A stretch of 38,710 bases of DNA, taken from JAHECQ01 sp047638695. Lineage in GTDB: Bacteria > Actinomycetota > Acidimicrobiia > Acidimicrobiales > SZUA-35. The notes beneath the pieces were generated by a model. The model did no database searches, was not told the DNA's origin, and saw nothing but the letters and a program-made list of their open reading frames with translations. The stretch is taken from positions 1 to 38,710 of the forward strand of contig JBLINY010000034.1 in NCBI GenBank assembly GCA_047638695.1. Direction: 5' to 3'. Each line of letters starts with the position of its first letter. The first letter of the stretch is position 1. Position numbers and translations under genes: made by a program. Shown one piece after another: positions 7,119 to 14,834 of this stretch.

Positions 7119-7751
7119 CTAGGAGTCGACCGTGGTCAGCCACTCCCTGGCATCCACCATCATTTCCAGCGTCTGGCTGTGGGCCATGTCGTAGCCCTCC
7201 GTTCGGACGTTCCAGCCTCCGTCTCGGAGAGCAGACGCGGCCGCGTTGGAGTCGGCGTTGGAAACGAACGGGTCGCCGGTTCCGAACTGCACCAAAGCGG
7301 CCCGACCCTCGCCGCCTGTCAGGTCGAACGGCGTGTCGGCGAAAGGGGGGAGCGCACAGCACATGGCCCAGACACCCGCGTATTTGGCCGCTCCGGGTTG
7401 ACCGGCCAGGGCGAGCGCCAGGTAGCCGCCTTGGGAGAATCCGCCGATAACGCATCGTTCGAGCGGCACGCCAGCGGCCTCGGCTTCTGCATCGACAAAT
7501 GCCCGCAGCGTGGCCGCGGCGTCATGGAAGCTGTCCTTGTCGAACCCGTTTTCGTCGATGCCAAACCACGATGCACCGTCGCCGTCTGGCAGGTCGTGGA
7601 TGGCCCGAGGGCAGATAGCGGAGAACCGCTCATCGGGATCGACCAGCGGCACGTAAGCAGCGAGGTGGTGCTGTTCGGCGCTATAGCCGTGGAACAGGAA
7701 CAAGAGGCGGTCGGCAGCGTCTCTTTCAAGGCGATAGGTAACGAGGCTCAT
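7119..7751 (-). CDS. Alpha/beta hydrolase, phospholipase/carboxylesterase family
   Basis: A 210-residue cytosolic serine hydrolase of the YpfH/acyl-protein thioesterase group. Visible parts are the oxyanion strand 'LLFLFHGYSAEQHHL', the nucleophile elbow 'GGFSQGG' with Ser106, the acid-side loop 'FGTGDPFV', and a C-terminal histidine in 'YDMAHSQTLE'. The family hydrolyses short acyl esters or lysophospholipids. The gene starts with an ATG at 7751 and is followed after 2 nt by the D-amino-acid-oxidase-like gene, so the two are one transcript. It is divergent from the P450 gene across about 170 bp. Confidence 0.87.
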   Translation of the reverse strand: MSLVTYRLERDAADRLLFLFHGYSAEQHHLAAYVPLVDPDERFSAICPRAIHDLPDGDGASWFGIDENGFDKDSFHDAAATLRAFVDAEAEAAGVPLERCVIGGFSQGGYLALALAGQPGAAKYAGVWAMCCALPPFADTPFDLTGGEGRAALVQFGTGDPFVSNADSNAAASALRDGGWNVRTEGYDMAHSQTLEMMVDAREWLTTVDS

Positions 7752-7837
7752 GACGGATCATTGCATGTCTGACCTTGGTCGTCGTCGGGTTCCTCGTTCA
7801 TCACCGCCTGAGTGGCCGTGGCTCAACACGACGATTC

Positions 7838-7866
7838 TTGACGACCGCTGAGCGGCGTTCTAGACC
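7838..7866 (+). promoter_or_regulatory. Candidate promoter of the P450 gene
   Basis: TTGACG (7838-7843) is followed after exactly 17 bp by TAGACC (7861-7866), a weak -10 hexamer. The spacer contains the palindrome CCGCTGAGCGG. The ATG at 7924 would leave a leader of about 50 nt. Confidence 0.35.
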
Positions 7867-7871
7867 GGCTG

Positions 7872-7884
7872 GGTCGTTGCGACC
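7872..7884. promoter_or_regulatory. Inverted repeat just downstream of the P450 promoter
   Basis: GGTCG-TTG-CGACC is a perfect 5+3+5 repeat at the expected transcription start zone. It would suit a repressor site, but no regulator gene is adjacent. Confidence 0.3.
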
Positions 7885-7911
7885 GATATGTTCGGCGCAC
7901 ACGGTGCTGGC

Positions 7912-7917
7912 GAGGAG
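7912..7917 (+). promoter_or_regulatory. Ribosome binding site deciding the P450 start
   Basis: GAGGAG lies 6 nt before the ATG at 7924. A longer in-frame start at 7888 has no such site and would place this sequence inside the gene. Confidence 0.6.
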
Positions 7918-7923
7918 CCGAAG

Positions 7924-9255
7924 ATGGTGTCGAGTGTGGATGATGTGGACATCACCTCAATGCCTCGCTACATCGAGCAGGGCTACCCGTGGGCTGAATG
8001 GGATCTGCTTCGAGAACAGGCGCCGGTCTATTGGTATGAAGGTCGCCCTCGGTTCGGCGGGTTCTGGGCCGTCACTCGTTGGGCTGATGTTCGCTATGTG
8101 TCCAGCCATCCGGAGCTTTTCAGTTCCGCAGATGTGATTCGTCTCGATACCGACAATGGTCTGGCTCGCTTGGCGGCATACAAGTCGAAGCGGGCCGAGC
8201 GCCACGGGTGGGACGCAGACGTAGCGCTGGACATGCTGTTCACCGATCGGCCTGAGCATGTGGATCTTCGATCGCTCGTGATGCGCAGATTCACGCCGCG
8301 GGCAGTGAATCGTTTGGCCGGAGACCTCGAAGAGCTCGCCGCCGGGTTCGTGTCCGACTTCATCGACAAGGCCCGCCGGGCTGCCCCTGAGCCGATCGAT
8401 CTGGTGGAGGATCTGGCGGTCGGGATGCCGATCGCGACCGTCTGTGGCCTGTTGGGTGTGCGGGCCGACGACTGGCCCACCATTCGCCGTTGGTCCGATC
8501 AGACCCTACTCACGCCCGATCTCTCGCATCCGGAGGTGCGGCCAGGCGAAACGGTGTCTGATGTGCGGCGCCGGGCCGGCAGGGAATATCACGACTATCG
8601 GCAACGACTCATCGAGGCTGCTCGCCTCGCTCCGGCCCCTCACGAGGACAGTCCTGAAATTGTGACCCGACTCGCTCACGCCACGATAAACGGTGAGCCC
8701 CTCGATGATCAGCGACTCCACGGCTACCTGGAGCTGCTCGTGGCAGGTGGCAATGAAACGACCCGCAACACCATCACGGGTGGTGTCCAGGCGCTTCTCG
8801 AACACCGCGACCAAGCGATGGCTCTGGCAGCTGACCCCGAGGCGATGGCGGAGACGGCGACGGAGGAGATCCTGCGGTGGGCGTCTCCGGTCATCCAGTT
8901 CGCCCGCATCGCGACCGCACAGACCGAGATGGGCGGCCAACAGATAGGTGAGGGTGACCTCGTGGTGATGTGGTACCCGTCAGCGAATCGCGACGAGCGA
9001 GTCTTTGATGAGCCCTACCGATTCGACGTCTCCCGCGATCCCAATCCCCATCTGACCTTTGGACATGGTGAGCACTTCTGTCTTGGCGCCAACTTGGCCC
9101 GCCTGGAACTCAGAGCGGTGTTACGGGCTCTCGCTCCGCACCTTTCAAACCTCGAGCTCGCCGGGTCACCCCGCCGTCTCCCAGGCCTGCATGTCGGAGC
9201 TGTGGCCGAGCTTCCCGTCCGTTGGATCTCAGACCAAGCGGGTTTGGGGCATTGA
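7924..9255 (+). CDS. Cytochrome P450
   Basis: A 443-residue soluble bacterial P450. The I-helix oxygen-activation motif is 'LLVAGGNETTRNTI' (about residues 270-285), the K-helix ExxR is 'EEILRWASPV', and the haem loop 'FGHGEHFCLGANLARLE' carries the thiolate Cys386. The glycine-rich NETTRN I-helix and the 'FGHGEHFCLG' loop are in the style of the CYP124/125/142 group, which oxidises sterol and methyl-branched lipid side chains, so a lipid or terpenoid substrate is a reasonable guess. No ferredoxin or reductase is encoded nearby. The last 27 nt overlap the convergent VOC gene. Neighbouring CoA-transferase, thiolase and SCP2-like genes fit a lipid-degradation theme. Confidence 0.95.
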   Translation: MVSSVDDVDITSMPRYIEQGYPWAEWDLLREQAPVYWYEGRPRFGGFWAVTRWADVRYVSSHPELFSSADVIRLDTDNGLARLAAYKSKRAERHGWDADVALDMLFTDRPEHVDLRSLVMRRFTPRAVNRLAGDLEELAAGFVSDFIDKARRAAPEPIDLVEDLAVGMPIATVCGLLGVRADDWPTIRRWSDQTLLTPDLSHPEVRPGETVSDVRRRAGREYHDYRQRLIEAARLAPAPHEDSPEIVTRLAHATINGEPLDDQRLHGYLELLVAGGNETTRNTITGGVQALLEHRDQAMALAADPEAMAETATEEILRWASPVIQFARIATAQTEMGGQQIGEGDLVVMWYPSANRDERVFDEPYRFDVSRDPNPHLTFGHGEHFCLGANLARLELRAVLRALAPHLSNLELAGSPRRLPGLHVGAVAELPVRWISDQAGLGH

Positions 9256-9783
9256 CTCGAGCGAACCGTTGGCTAACTCGTTCACGGCCGGTACCGGATG
9301 TGGGTCGGCGAAGTGACGGCCGTCGAAATCGGGGCTGCCAACCGTTGGATCGGCCGCCCAGTAGGTGGCCTCGAGGGCAATGCCGTTGTTGTCGGTGAAG
9401 TAGACCGACTGGATTGAGCCGTGATCGACGATCTCGGTCACTTCGCAGCCAGCAGCGTCGAGCCGGGCCCGTAAGGCATGCAGGGCGGCCTCGTCAGGCA
9501 GGTTGAAGGAGATGTGGTCGAGCTGGACCGGGTGAGGCGCTGGACCGCCGGCAGCCTTGTTGAAGATCTCGGCGCCGGGGATCTCGAAGAACGCGACGGT
9601 GTTTCCCGGCGCCATCTCGAAGAAGTAATGACGCATTGGCCCTGCCATCAGCGTGGTCACAAGAGGCATGCCCAGTACTCCCGCATAGAACCGGGTAGTG
9701 GCGTCCATGTCATTGGTGACCAGCGCCAAGTGGTTCACCCCGCTCCAGGTCGGGGCGATGGGTAGGGAAGAAGAGGTGGTCAT
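9229..9783 (-). CDS. VOC-family (glyoxalase/extradiol dioxygenase-like) protein
   Basis: A 184-residue vicinal oxygen chelate protein with the paired beta-alpha-beta3 modules. Module 1 has 'GVNHLALVTNDMDATTRFYAGVLGMPLV', with a candidate metal-binding His, and 'RHYFFEMAPGNTVAFFEIP'. Module 2 has 'VQLDHISFNLPDEAAL' and 'SVYFTDNNGIALEATYW', with the Asp-Asn-Asn-Gly turn and terminal Glu typical of metal ligands. Members isomerise, cleave or dioxygenate small substrates, and which one applies is not evident. Its 3' end overlaps the P450 gene by 27 nt tail-to-tail. Confidence 0.87.
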   Translation of the reverse strand: MTTSSSLPIAPTWSGVNHLALVTNDMDATTRFYAGVLGMPLVTTLMAGPMRHYFFEMAPGNTVAFFEIPGAEIFNKAAGGPAPHPVQLDHISFNLPDEAALHALRARLDAAGCEVTEIVDHGSIQSVYFTDNNGIALEATYWAADPTVGSPDFDGRHFADPHPVPAVNELANGSLESMPQTRLV

Positions 9784-9988
9784 GACCGTTCCAAACCCCG
9801 GTTGTGCACGACGTGTTCCAACTCATCGTTCGTTGGTCCCGACACCGCCGGCTCAGACGACCGGATGGCAGCGGGGAAGCAGGCCCTTCACGGTCTGCGC
9901 TGTAGGTGGCCGAACGATGGCTTTCGCCGTTGTTGCCACTGGAGTGGTCGCAAGATGGAAGGTGTGGACCGTCGCGTTCGCGGAACCC
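9784..9988. other. Intergenic stretch without a recognised gene
   Basis: This 205-bp stretch separates the start of the VOC gene from the end of the membrane/repeat protein gene. It should hold the VOC promoter. I see no convincing promoter, RNA gene or terminator in it. Confidence 0.5.
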
Positions 9989-11356
9989 CTAATTCAGCTG
10001 TTGATCTTGTCGACGGGCGGCTTCGATCAGACGCTCGGGGTCAAGACCGTCGGCATCGCCTATCAGGTAGACGAGAAACCAGCGACGGTCGCGAACGAAG
10101 GTGATCCCGACGCTGAGCAAGGGCTCGTCGCCGTCGATCTCTTGGCGGAAGCCGCGACTTCCGACGATGTCGGGGACCTCGAAGAACTGGCCGCCATAGC
10201 CGCCGATTGTGATGAGTCCGTCTTCGAGGTAGAAGGCAGCTTCGGTGTGATTGGCGAACTGATAGACGGTTGCCACCACGACGTCTCGCTGGTCGTTGCG
10301 GAATGCGCGAGTCCAGCCGCCAACGAAGCCGCGGGTTTCGAGCAGCGGAAGCTCCTCGGTGGGGTCGGGTTGGATGTTCGCTGCTGCATCGATGTCTAGT
10401 CGGCGGTCGGCTCCAGGATCAGCAATGGTCTCGAAACCAGGAATTGAGACCAACAGCGCCGCTTCGAGCGGGTTGTCTGAAGCGTCGGGGCTCGCCGCTG
10501 CTGCGCCCGTCTCTGGCTCGGATGTCGCTGGCACCGATGTTGCTGGCACCGATGTCGCTGGCACCGATGTCGCAGGCTCAGACGTTGACGAGTTGGACGG
10601 TGTCGAGTCGGCAGCGTCGTTGTGTGTTGAGGCTTCCGACGTCGGCGTGATTCTTGTGGGAGCGGGCTCGGTCACGGGGGGAATCTCCTGGGTTTCGTCA
10701 GCTGCGTCGACCTGGCGACCGGCGACGGTCGGTTCTGCCTGCGTAGGAGCCAGCGATGACGGAGCTTGCGTCAACTCCGGTCTTTGGCCCGTCGAGCATG
10801 AGCTGAACAGCACCACCGACAACAGACCGAGGGCGGCCAACCCGTAGCGACCGGGCTGCTGGAGTGATCGAAGGTGGTTGAAGCGAGCTTGATGGGTCGG
10901 CCCTTCGGCCCACAACGATGCGCCCACCGTGGTCAGGGCGCGAGTTGCGGAAAAGGCGGCGCCGATGGCGACGCTGGTGCCAACTCCTATGACAGCGCCG
11001 GCGATGGAAGATGACCACCACAGCCACGTCGACAGCATGGTGAGCGGGCCGACGCCGAGGCGTGCGCCGTAGAGCCCGGCCGTTGTCGTCGCCGGGAACA
11101 GCGAACTCCAGGCTTGAGGCACCTGGCGGTTGACCGACCAGGGTCTCGGCCTACCGGTGATGACTCGGAGGGCATCTGCTGCCAGCCCGAGTCCCACCAG
11201 GGTCGCGATCACCGAGGACACCCGCGCGTCGAGCAAAACGCCGACCCAAGACAGCGCCATCCCCAGCAGGAAACCAACAAGGGATCCGGTGGCCAGGGTG
11301 CTGAGAACCAGAGTGACAATCACGTTTCGTCGGTCCGTCCCCCGAACCGAGGGCAC
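9989..11356 (-). CDS. Membrane protein with Ser/Thr/Pro repeat linker and extracytoplasmic domain
   Basis: A 455-residue, three-part protein. Residues about 10-150 are hydrophobic with several membrane segments ('VTLVLSTLATGSLVGFLLGM', 'VIATLVGLGLAADAL', 'LYGARLGVGPLTMLSTWLWW', 'GAVIGVGTSVAIGAAF'). They resemble CcdA/DsbD-like membrane proteins in size and Gly content but lack the catalytic cysteines. A further segment 'GLAALGLLSVVLFSSCSTG' resembles a signal anchor. Residues about 195-290 are a low-complexity linker with SVPAT units. The C-terminal ~150 residues, with 'FRNDQRDVVVATVYQFA' and 'FFEVPDIVGSRGF', form a soluble domain of a type seen in exported actinobacterial proteins. The start is a GTG. 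It is last in the mau-like operon. The CcdA comparison is weak. Confidence 0.65.
   Translation of the reverse strand: MPSVRGTDRRNVIVTLVLSTLATGSLVGFLLGMALSWVGVLLDARVSSVIATLVGLGLAADALRVITGRPRPWSVNRQVPQAWSSLFPATTTAGLYGARLGVGPLTMLSTWLWWSSSIAGAVIGVGTSVAIGAAFSATRALTTVGASLWAEGPTHQARFNHLRSLQQPGRYGLAALGLLSVVLFSSCSTGQRPELTQAPSSLAPTQAEPTVAGRQVDAADETQEIPPVTEPAPTRITPTSEASTHNDAADSTPSNSSTSEPATSVPATSVPATSVPATSEPETGAAAASPDASDNPLEAALLVSIPGFETIADPGADRRLDIDAAANIQPDPTEELPLLETRGFVGGWTRAFRNDQRDVVVATVYQFANHTEAAFYLEDGLITIGGYGGQFFEVPDIVGSRGFRQEIDGDEPLLSVGITFVRDRRWFLVYLIGDADGLDPERLIEAARRQDQQLN
10511..10585. repeat. Five-copy 15-bp tandem repeat encoding the SVPAT linker
   Basis: Units begin at 10511, 10526, 10541, 10556 and 10571. 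The consensus is GCTGGCACCGATGTC: the three central copies differ at one base, and the outer two are diverged. The repeat is in frame and encodes the (T/S)-S-V-P-A linker of the membrane protein. Confidence 0.85.
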
Positions 11357-11380
11357 AACGGTCTCAGCGACCGAGAGGCC

Positions 11381-11452
11381 TCAAGGCGACCACAGGGTGT
11401 GAACAGCGGCCAGGCAACTCATGCCGAGGAGGAGGATCTGTTGGTTGTTCAT
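11381..11452 (-). CDS. Possible 23-residue membrane peptide
   Basis: An ATG at 11452 opens 23 codons (MNNQQILLLGMSCLAAVH...), hydrophobic enough for one membrane segment, with one Cys. AGGACAGG lies 2-9 nt upstream of the start. It falls in the 118-bp gap between the cysteine-rich/CWB2 gene and the GTG-started membrane protein gene, on the same strand, where it could be a small operon member or a coupling leader. The evidence is only the start context, composition and position. Confidence 0.3.
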   Translation of the reverse strand: MNNQQILLLGMSCLAAVHTLWSP

Positions 11453-11474
11453 CGCCTGTCCTGCTTCTTGGCCG

Positions 11475-12875
11475 TCACCGGCGAAGGGTCTGGCCCAGAT
11501 CGGTCCAGTAGTTGGGTGGCGCCACGCTGCCGACCGGTCGAGCGCCATCGGTTCGGGCCAAGCCAATCGGGCGTTCAGCCCAGGGTTGGCGGGTCACCGG
11601 CAGACCTTCGCCCGGTTGCCCCGTGAGTTGGTCAACTCGGAAGCCGTTCACGGCGGCCTGGAGCCGCCAGTATTCCGCAGTGCTGAGTTCTCCCGGTCCG
11701 CGGGTGAAGTAGACCTCTTCCAATGCGCCGTAGCGAAGGCTGTGATCTTGAAGCCACTGCTCGAGCGAGCCAAGCCGGTTGGCTGGATGCAGCACGACCG
11801 GGGTCTGCAGATTGACCAGGTCGATGAGGTCAGCCGAACCATCGGGGGCGATGGTGAGTCGGGTTGGATTGATGAACGGCGCCGTCGCTGCCAAATCTGC
11901 CAACTCGATGCTGAGGTCGATCATGTTGGTGGCCGAAGTGCGCTCGGCCGGCACACCAACGTCGGCTGGCTCGGGTCCGATGTAGAGCGTTGGCATGCCA
12001 ATGGTGGTGGTGGCCTGGGTACCGAAGGCGATCGGGAAGCCGTTGAGTGCGGCCATCAACGCTGCCAGGGGAGCCCCCGCGGCCGAGAGGCCTGAGGGAA
12101 CCACGGTGACGGTGCGGTTGATGTCGTTGATGGAGCTGATGGCGGCCGCTACATCGATAGAGAGCTGGCCATGGTCGAGGCTGTCAGCGACAGACTGGTA
12201 GTCGATGCCGCGGGCAGCGAAGCTGGCGGCGACGGTGACATCCATTGCTCCGACAGCCAGTACCTTGCGTACGCCCGCCAGATACATGGTGTTGAGGTCG
12301 GTGAGGCTTGGTCCCGTCGGACCGACCGTCACCATGGGCGCACCGATGGTTCCAGCCAGTGGGGCGGCGATGACCTGCGCCCAAGCATCGGCGATCGGCA
12401 CGATCACGGCGCGGGTGGCGCTGCGATGATTCTCGCGGATGGCGGCGTTGTTGTAGCCGCCGTCCTCCCACCCGATTGGGGTGAGAGCCGCATGAAGCAC
12501 CCGAGGGTCGGTACCGCAGCTCTCAACGATGCAACGGACGTTGGATCCGCTGGGGCAGTAGCCGTGGACATTCGGATAGTCGACGGTGCAGCAATCGCAG
12601 ATCTTCTTCAGGCCGTCGTTGCGGCAACAGCCATCGTTCGCATACCAGCACCATCCCCAGATGTCGTCGGGACCATTGCAATCGAAGGTGTCGCACTTTG
12701 GGGTGACGCCACTTTGGCCACAGACTCTCGCTTCGGCTCGCTTCAACAGGAACCCGGCGATGGTCGGCCCCGCAGCCACCATCACCGCGAATTGGCCGAG
12801 GCGATGAAGGAATGAGCGGCGAGTTGTGCGCGCCGCCGTCCACCGGCTGAGGCGCTCGACGGCGGCATCGGTCAT
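11475..12875 (-). CDS. Tat-exported 12-cysteine (MauA-like) domain fused to CWB2-like repeats
   Basis: A 466-residue exported protein. A twin-arginine signal spans residues 17-50 (R19-R20 in 'TTRRSFLHRLG', hydrophobic 'FAVMVAAGPTIAGFLL'). Residues 52-120 hold exactly 12 cysteines (52, 61, 66, 76, 83, 84, 93, 95, 96, 107, 115, 120), the number that makes six disulfides in the methylamine dehydrogenase small subunit, which is also Tat-exported. Tryptophans sit at 73, 75 and 77. From about residue 140 on there are three modules like CWB2: 'VIAAPLAGTIGAPMVTVG' with 'GVRKVLAVGAMDVT', then 'RTVTVVPSGLSAAGAPLAAL', then 'LVNLQTPVVLHPANRL'. The start ATG at 12875 overlaps the upstream MauD-like stop by 4 nt. 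A longer open frame to 13157 lies within mauD and is spurious. Its activity is unknown, and I do not claim a TTQ cofactor. Confidence 0.75.
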   Translation of the reverse strand: MTDAAVERLSRWTAARTTRRSFLHRLGQFAVMVAAGPTIAGFLLKRAEARVCGQSGVTPKCDTFDCNGPDDIWGWCWYANDGCCRNDGLKKICDCCTVDYPNVHGYCPSGSNVRCIVESCGTDPRVLHAALTPIGWEDGGYNNAAIRENHRSATRAVIVPIADAWAQVIAAPLAGTIGAPMVTVGPTGPSLTDLNTMYLAGVRKVLAVGAMDVTVAASFAARGIDYQSVADSLDHGQLSIDVAAAISSINDINRTVTVVPSGLSAAGAPLAALMAALNGFPIAFGTQATTTIGMPTLYIGPEPADVGVPAERTSATNMIDLSIELADLAATAPFINPTRLTIAPDGSADLIDLVNLQTPVVLHPANRLGSLEQWLQDHSLRYGALEEVYFTRGPGELSTAEYWRLQAAVNGFRVDQLTGQPGEGLPVTRQPWAERPIGLARTDGARPVGSVAPPNYWTDLGQTLRR

Positions 12876-13399
12876 GAAGCGGAACTCCCTGGAGACTTGT
12901 TTGAGGAATGCTGGTTTGACGAATTCTGATCTGTCGATGCCAAGACTTCGGCCAGCATCTCTTCGGCTTGGTCGAGCGTGTTGGCCACACCTCGTGAGCG
13001 AACGACGCCGCCACGATCGATGGCAACGAGGTAAGGCGTTGAACGAACTCGGAACCGTGAGAAGGTTGAGGCATCGGTCTCCGACGACAACGTTCGTAGG
13101 CCAAGCTCGGCGTAGCTCTGCTCCATTCGCACGAGCCCGGGATGGAGCTTGGCGCACAATTCGCAGGTGGGGGCAGTGAAAGCAACCAACGTCACGCTGT
13201 TGGTGCTGTAGTCGAACTGGCTTGTGTCGGGGGCCGGCTGATCTTTCTCCGGTCCTTCGCCAGCGAAGTGCACGCCCATCGGCGCGACGCGCGTGTGCAA
13301 TACACCGATCTGTCGCAGGAGCGCAACGACGGTGATACCGAGCGCCAGCACAGCGATCCAGAGCACGACGTAGGAAGCAATCCAGACACCCCCGCTCAT
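12872..13399 (-). CDS. MauD-like membrane-anchored thioredoxin-fold protein
   Basis: A 175-residue protein with an N-terminal membrane anchor ('IASYVVLWIAVLALGITVVALLRQIGVL', residues about 7-34) followed by 'HTRVAPMGVH', which is very close to the MauD signature after its anchor. A thioredoxin-like domain then carries a CxxC (C79, C82 in 'APTCELCAKL') and the cis-proline region 'FRVRSTPYLVAIDRGGVV'. MauD is needed to form or isomerise the disulfides of the methylamine dehydrogenase small subunit outside the membrane. The likely client here is the 12-cysteine protein whose start codon overlaps this gene's stop. The Ser/Asn-rich tail is not conserved. Confidence 0.87.
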   Translation of the reverse strand: MSGGVWIASYVVLWIAVLALGITVVALLRQIGVLHTRVAPMGVHFAGEGPEKDQPAPDTSQFDYSTNSVTLVAFTAPTCELCAKLHPGLVRMEQSYAELGLRTLSSETDASTFSRFRVRSTPYLVAIDRGGVVRSRGVANTLDQAEEMLAEVLASTDQNSSNQHSSNKSPGSSAS

Positions 13400-13932
13400 G
13401 TCCCGACCCCTTCGGTCATTTCGCCGGCCAGTTCAGCCCGGAACAAACCGTTCGTGATGCCGGCCAAGGCAACGAGCTGCACCGCAACCGCACCAAGCAT
13501 TGTCAGAGTTGTGAAAAGAACAACGCTCGGAAAATCGGGTCGAACGAGCGAGCTGATGCTGACCGCGGTGGCGGCCAGCGCCATGAGCAGCAGGTTGCGG
13601 ACCACTTCTACCATCGAGACCGGTTCGGTGCTGGCAGAGCCGAAGCAGCCGCAAGACACCACCCGGCCCGAGCGGACGACCGAATAGAGCCAGGAGCTAA
13701 AGGCGGCGAGAAGGACGAACCCGGCCACCCCTCCCCATCCGGGAGAGAGAACGAGGGTGACTGCCACCGCGAGCTCGCCCATCGGGACCAGCCGAGCCAA
13801 AAGAGCGGGGACAGGAAGCCCGAGTTGCCGAAAGTCGGTGGTGGTTTGATCGGGTCGGGCCAACTTGACCGCCGCGGCCCAGGCCAAGACCAGGGCGAGG
13901 GTGACCGCAGCGAGGGATGCCAGGCCGGCCAT
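13396..13932 (-). CDS. MauE-like integral membrane redox protein
   Basis: A 178-residue protein with four predicted membrane helices. The first carries 'LVLAWAAAVKLARP', and the loop after helix 3 has C94 and C96 in 'VVSCGCFGS', the C-x-CFG motif seen in MauE/DoxX-like (vitamin K epoxide reductase-like role) proteins. MauE works with MauD in disulfide formation for the methylamine dehydrogenase small subunit. The gene overlaps mauD by 4 nt (ATGA) and its ATG shares one base with the stop of the DUF4214 gene upstream, so the block is translationally coupled. Confidence 0.85.
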   Translation of the reverse strand: MAGLASLAAVTLALVLAWAAAVKLARPDQTTTDFRQLGLPVPALLARLVPMGELAVAVTLVLSPGWGGVAGFVLLAAFSSWLYSVVRSGRVVSCGCFGSASTEPVSMVEVVRNLLLMALAATAVSISSLVRPDFPSVVLFTTLTMLGAVAVQLVALAGITNGLFRAELAGEMTEGVGT

Positions 13933-14786
13933 CAGCGATCGACCTCGAGCAAGCCGATGGCCGCCAGGTAGGGCTCGAACGCCTCATCGGAAGCCAACAA
14001 CTGAGCCCGCAGGGCCCGTTCGTCTTCTGCTTTGATGAGGGCGATGGCAACCGCCCCTTCGGTGGGCGTCAGCGGTCGGCCGAGGATCTCGCGGGCATAG
14101 GAATCGGCGCGGTTTCCCAGCGATTCATCGCTGAGGTACACGGCCGCGACGACCTGCCACCGCGAGGCACCGTCGGCCAACCGGCTAGCCCAGTAAGTGC
14201 GTCCAGTTGGATCGGCCGGTCGTTCGAGCACTTCCAGATAAAGACGGTCGAGCCAGTCGCGGTCACTTGTCGCAGGGTCAGCGCTGACCGTGACGTTGTA
14301 ATACTCGGCGCTCGCTATCAGATTCGCTCGCAAGACGGTGACCGGATGGGTCCTGAGGTAGTCGGTCCAGAAGGCCCCACCTTCGGCATCAGGCGCTCGG
14401 CTGAGCAGATCGCTGTAAGCCCTGGTTACCTCGACAGCCGACCCTTCGCTGCTGTACACGAACGATTTCGTGACTATCTCCCGGGCTGCAGCCCCACCGC
14501 CGGCCAAACGACTCAACCAGAAATCGATGCCGACGTCGTCGGCCGGCCGGCCAAGAGTCTCGACATACATGTCGGTGAGCCACATGCTGTTCGCCGATGC
14601 CGCTGAGTCGGTTTGTTGCGATGCCCGGTGGGTTGGCTCCGTCTCGCTGTTGGCAACGCTGGAATTGGCAACCCCGGTATTGGTGACACTGGCATTGGCG
14701 GTCACGGGGCGCGCCGTTGATCCCAAAAGAATGAGCGTCGTTGCCGCGACAAAGCGGCGGGCACGTTTTGGTCCTCGATGGCTCAC
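13932..14786 (-). CDS. Exported DUF4214-repeat protein
   Basis: A 284-residue protein. The basic start followed by 'FVAATTLILLGSTARPV' is a likely signal peptide, then comes a five-residue repeat ending in V-x-N ('ASVTNTGVANSSVANSE'). Three DUF4214 units follow ('MYVETLGRPADDVGIDFWLSRLAGG', 'YSDLLSRAPDAEGGAFWTDYL', 'LYLEVLERPADPTGRTYWASRL'). DUF4214 occurs in bacterial surface proteins and is poorly understood. The start is a GTG. It is first in the mau-like operon and is divergent from an L,D-transpeptidase with the same kind of unit, which points to a shared cell-envelope role. Confidence 0.8.
   Translation of the reverse strand: MSHRGPKRARRFVAATTLILLGSTARPVTANASVTNTGVANSSVANSETEPTHRASQQTDSAASANSMWLTDMYVETLGRPADDVGIDFWLSRLAGGGAAAREIVTKSFVYSSEGSAVEVTRAYSDLLSRAPDAEGGAFWTDYLRTHPVTVLRANLIASAEYYNVTVSADPATSDRDWLDRLYLEVLERPADPTGRTYWASRLADGASRWQVVAAVYLSDESLGNRADSYAREILGRPLTPTEGAVAIALIKAEDERALRAQLLASDEAFEPYLAAIGLLEVDR
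14650..14709. repeat. Four-copy 15-bp tandem repeat in the DUF4214 gene
   Basis: Units start at 14650, 14665, 14680 and 14695, each beginning TTGGCA, TTGGTG or TTGGCG. They encode the V-x-N pentapeptide repeats behind the signal peptide. Confidence 0.75.
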
Positions 14787-14834
14787 AGGTAAATGGTAGG
14801 TGGCGGGGTGGCCGCGGACGGTGACACTCTCCGG

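Noticed and set aside
7117..7455. Long N-terminal extension of the flavoprotein
   Set aside because: It lies inside the esterase gene and has Arg-rich, non-family sequence. The FAD motif begins right after the GTG at 7116.
9698..10399. Forward open frame of about 230 codons opposite the membrane/repeat protein gene
   Set aside because: Most of it lies antisense to a gene with domain-like sequence. No family features or ribosome site were seen.
11475..12875. True methylamine dehydrogenase small subunit with TTQ
   Set aside because: The cysteine number matches, but no second conserved tryptophan context, heavy subunit or mauG is present, and the CWB2-like part is foreign to MauA.
12876..13157. 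N-terminal extension of the cysteine-rich/CWB2 protein
   Set aside because: It reads the MauD-like gene in another frame. The ATG at 12875 gives a proper Tat signal and overlaps the mauD stop.
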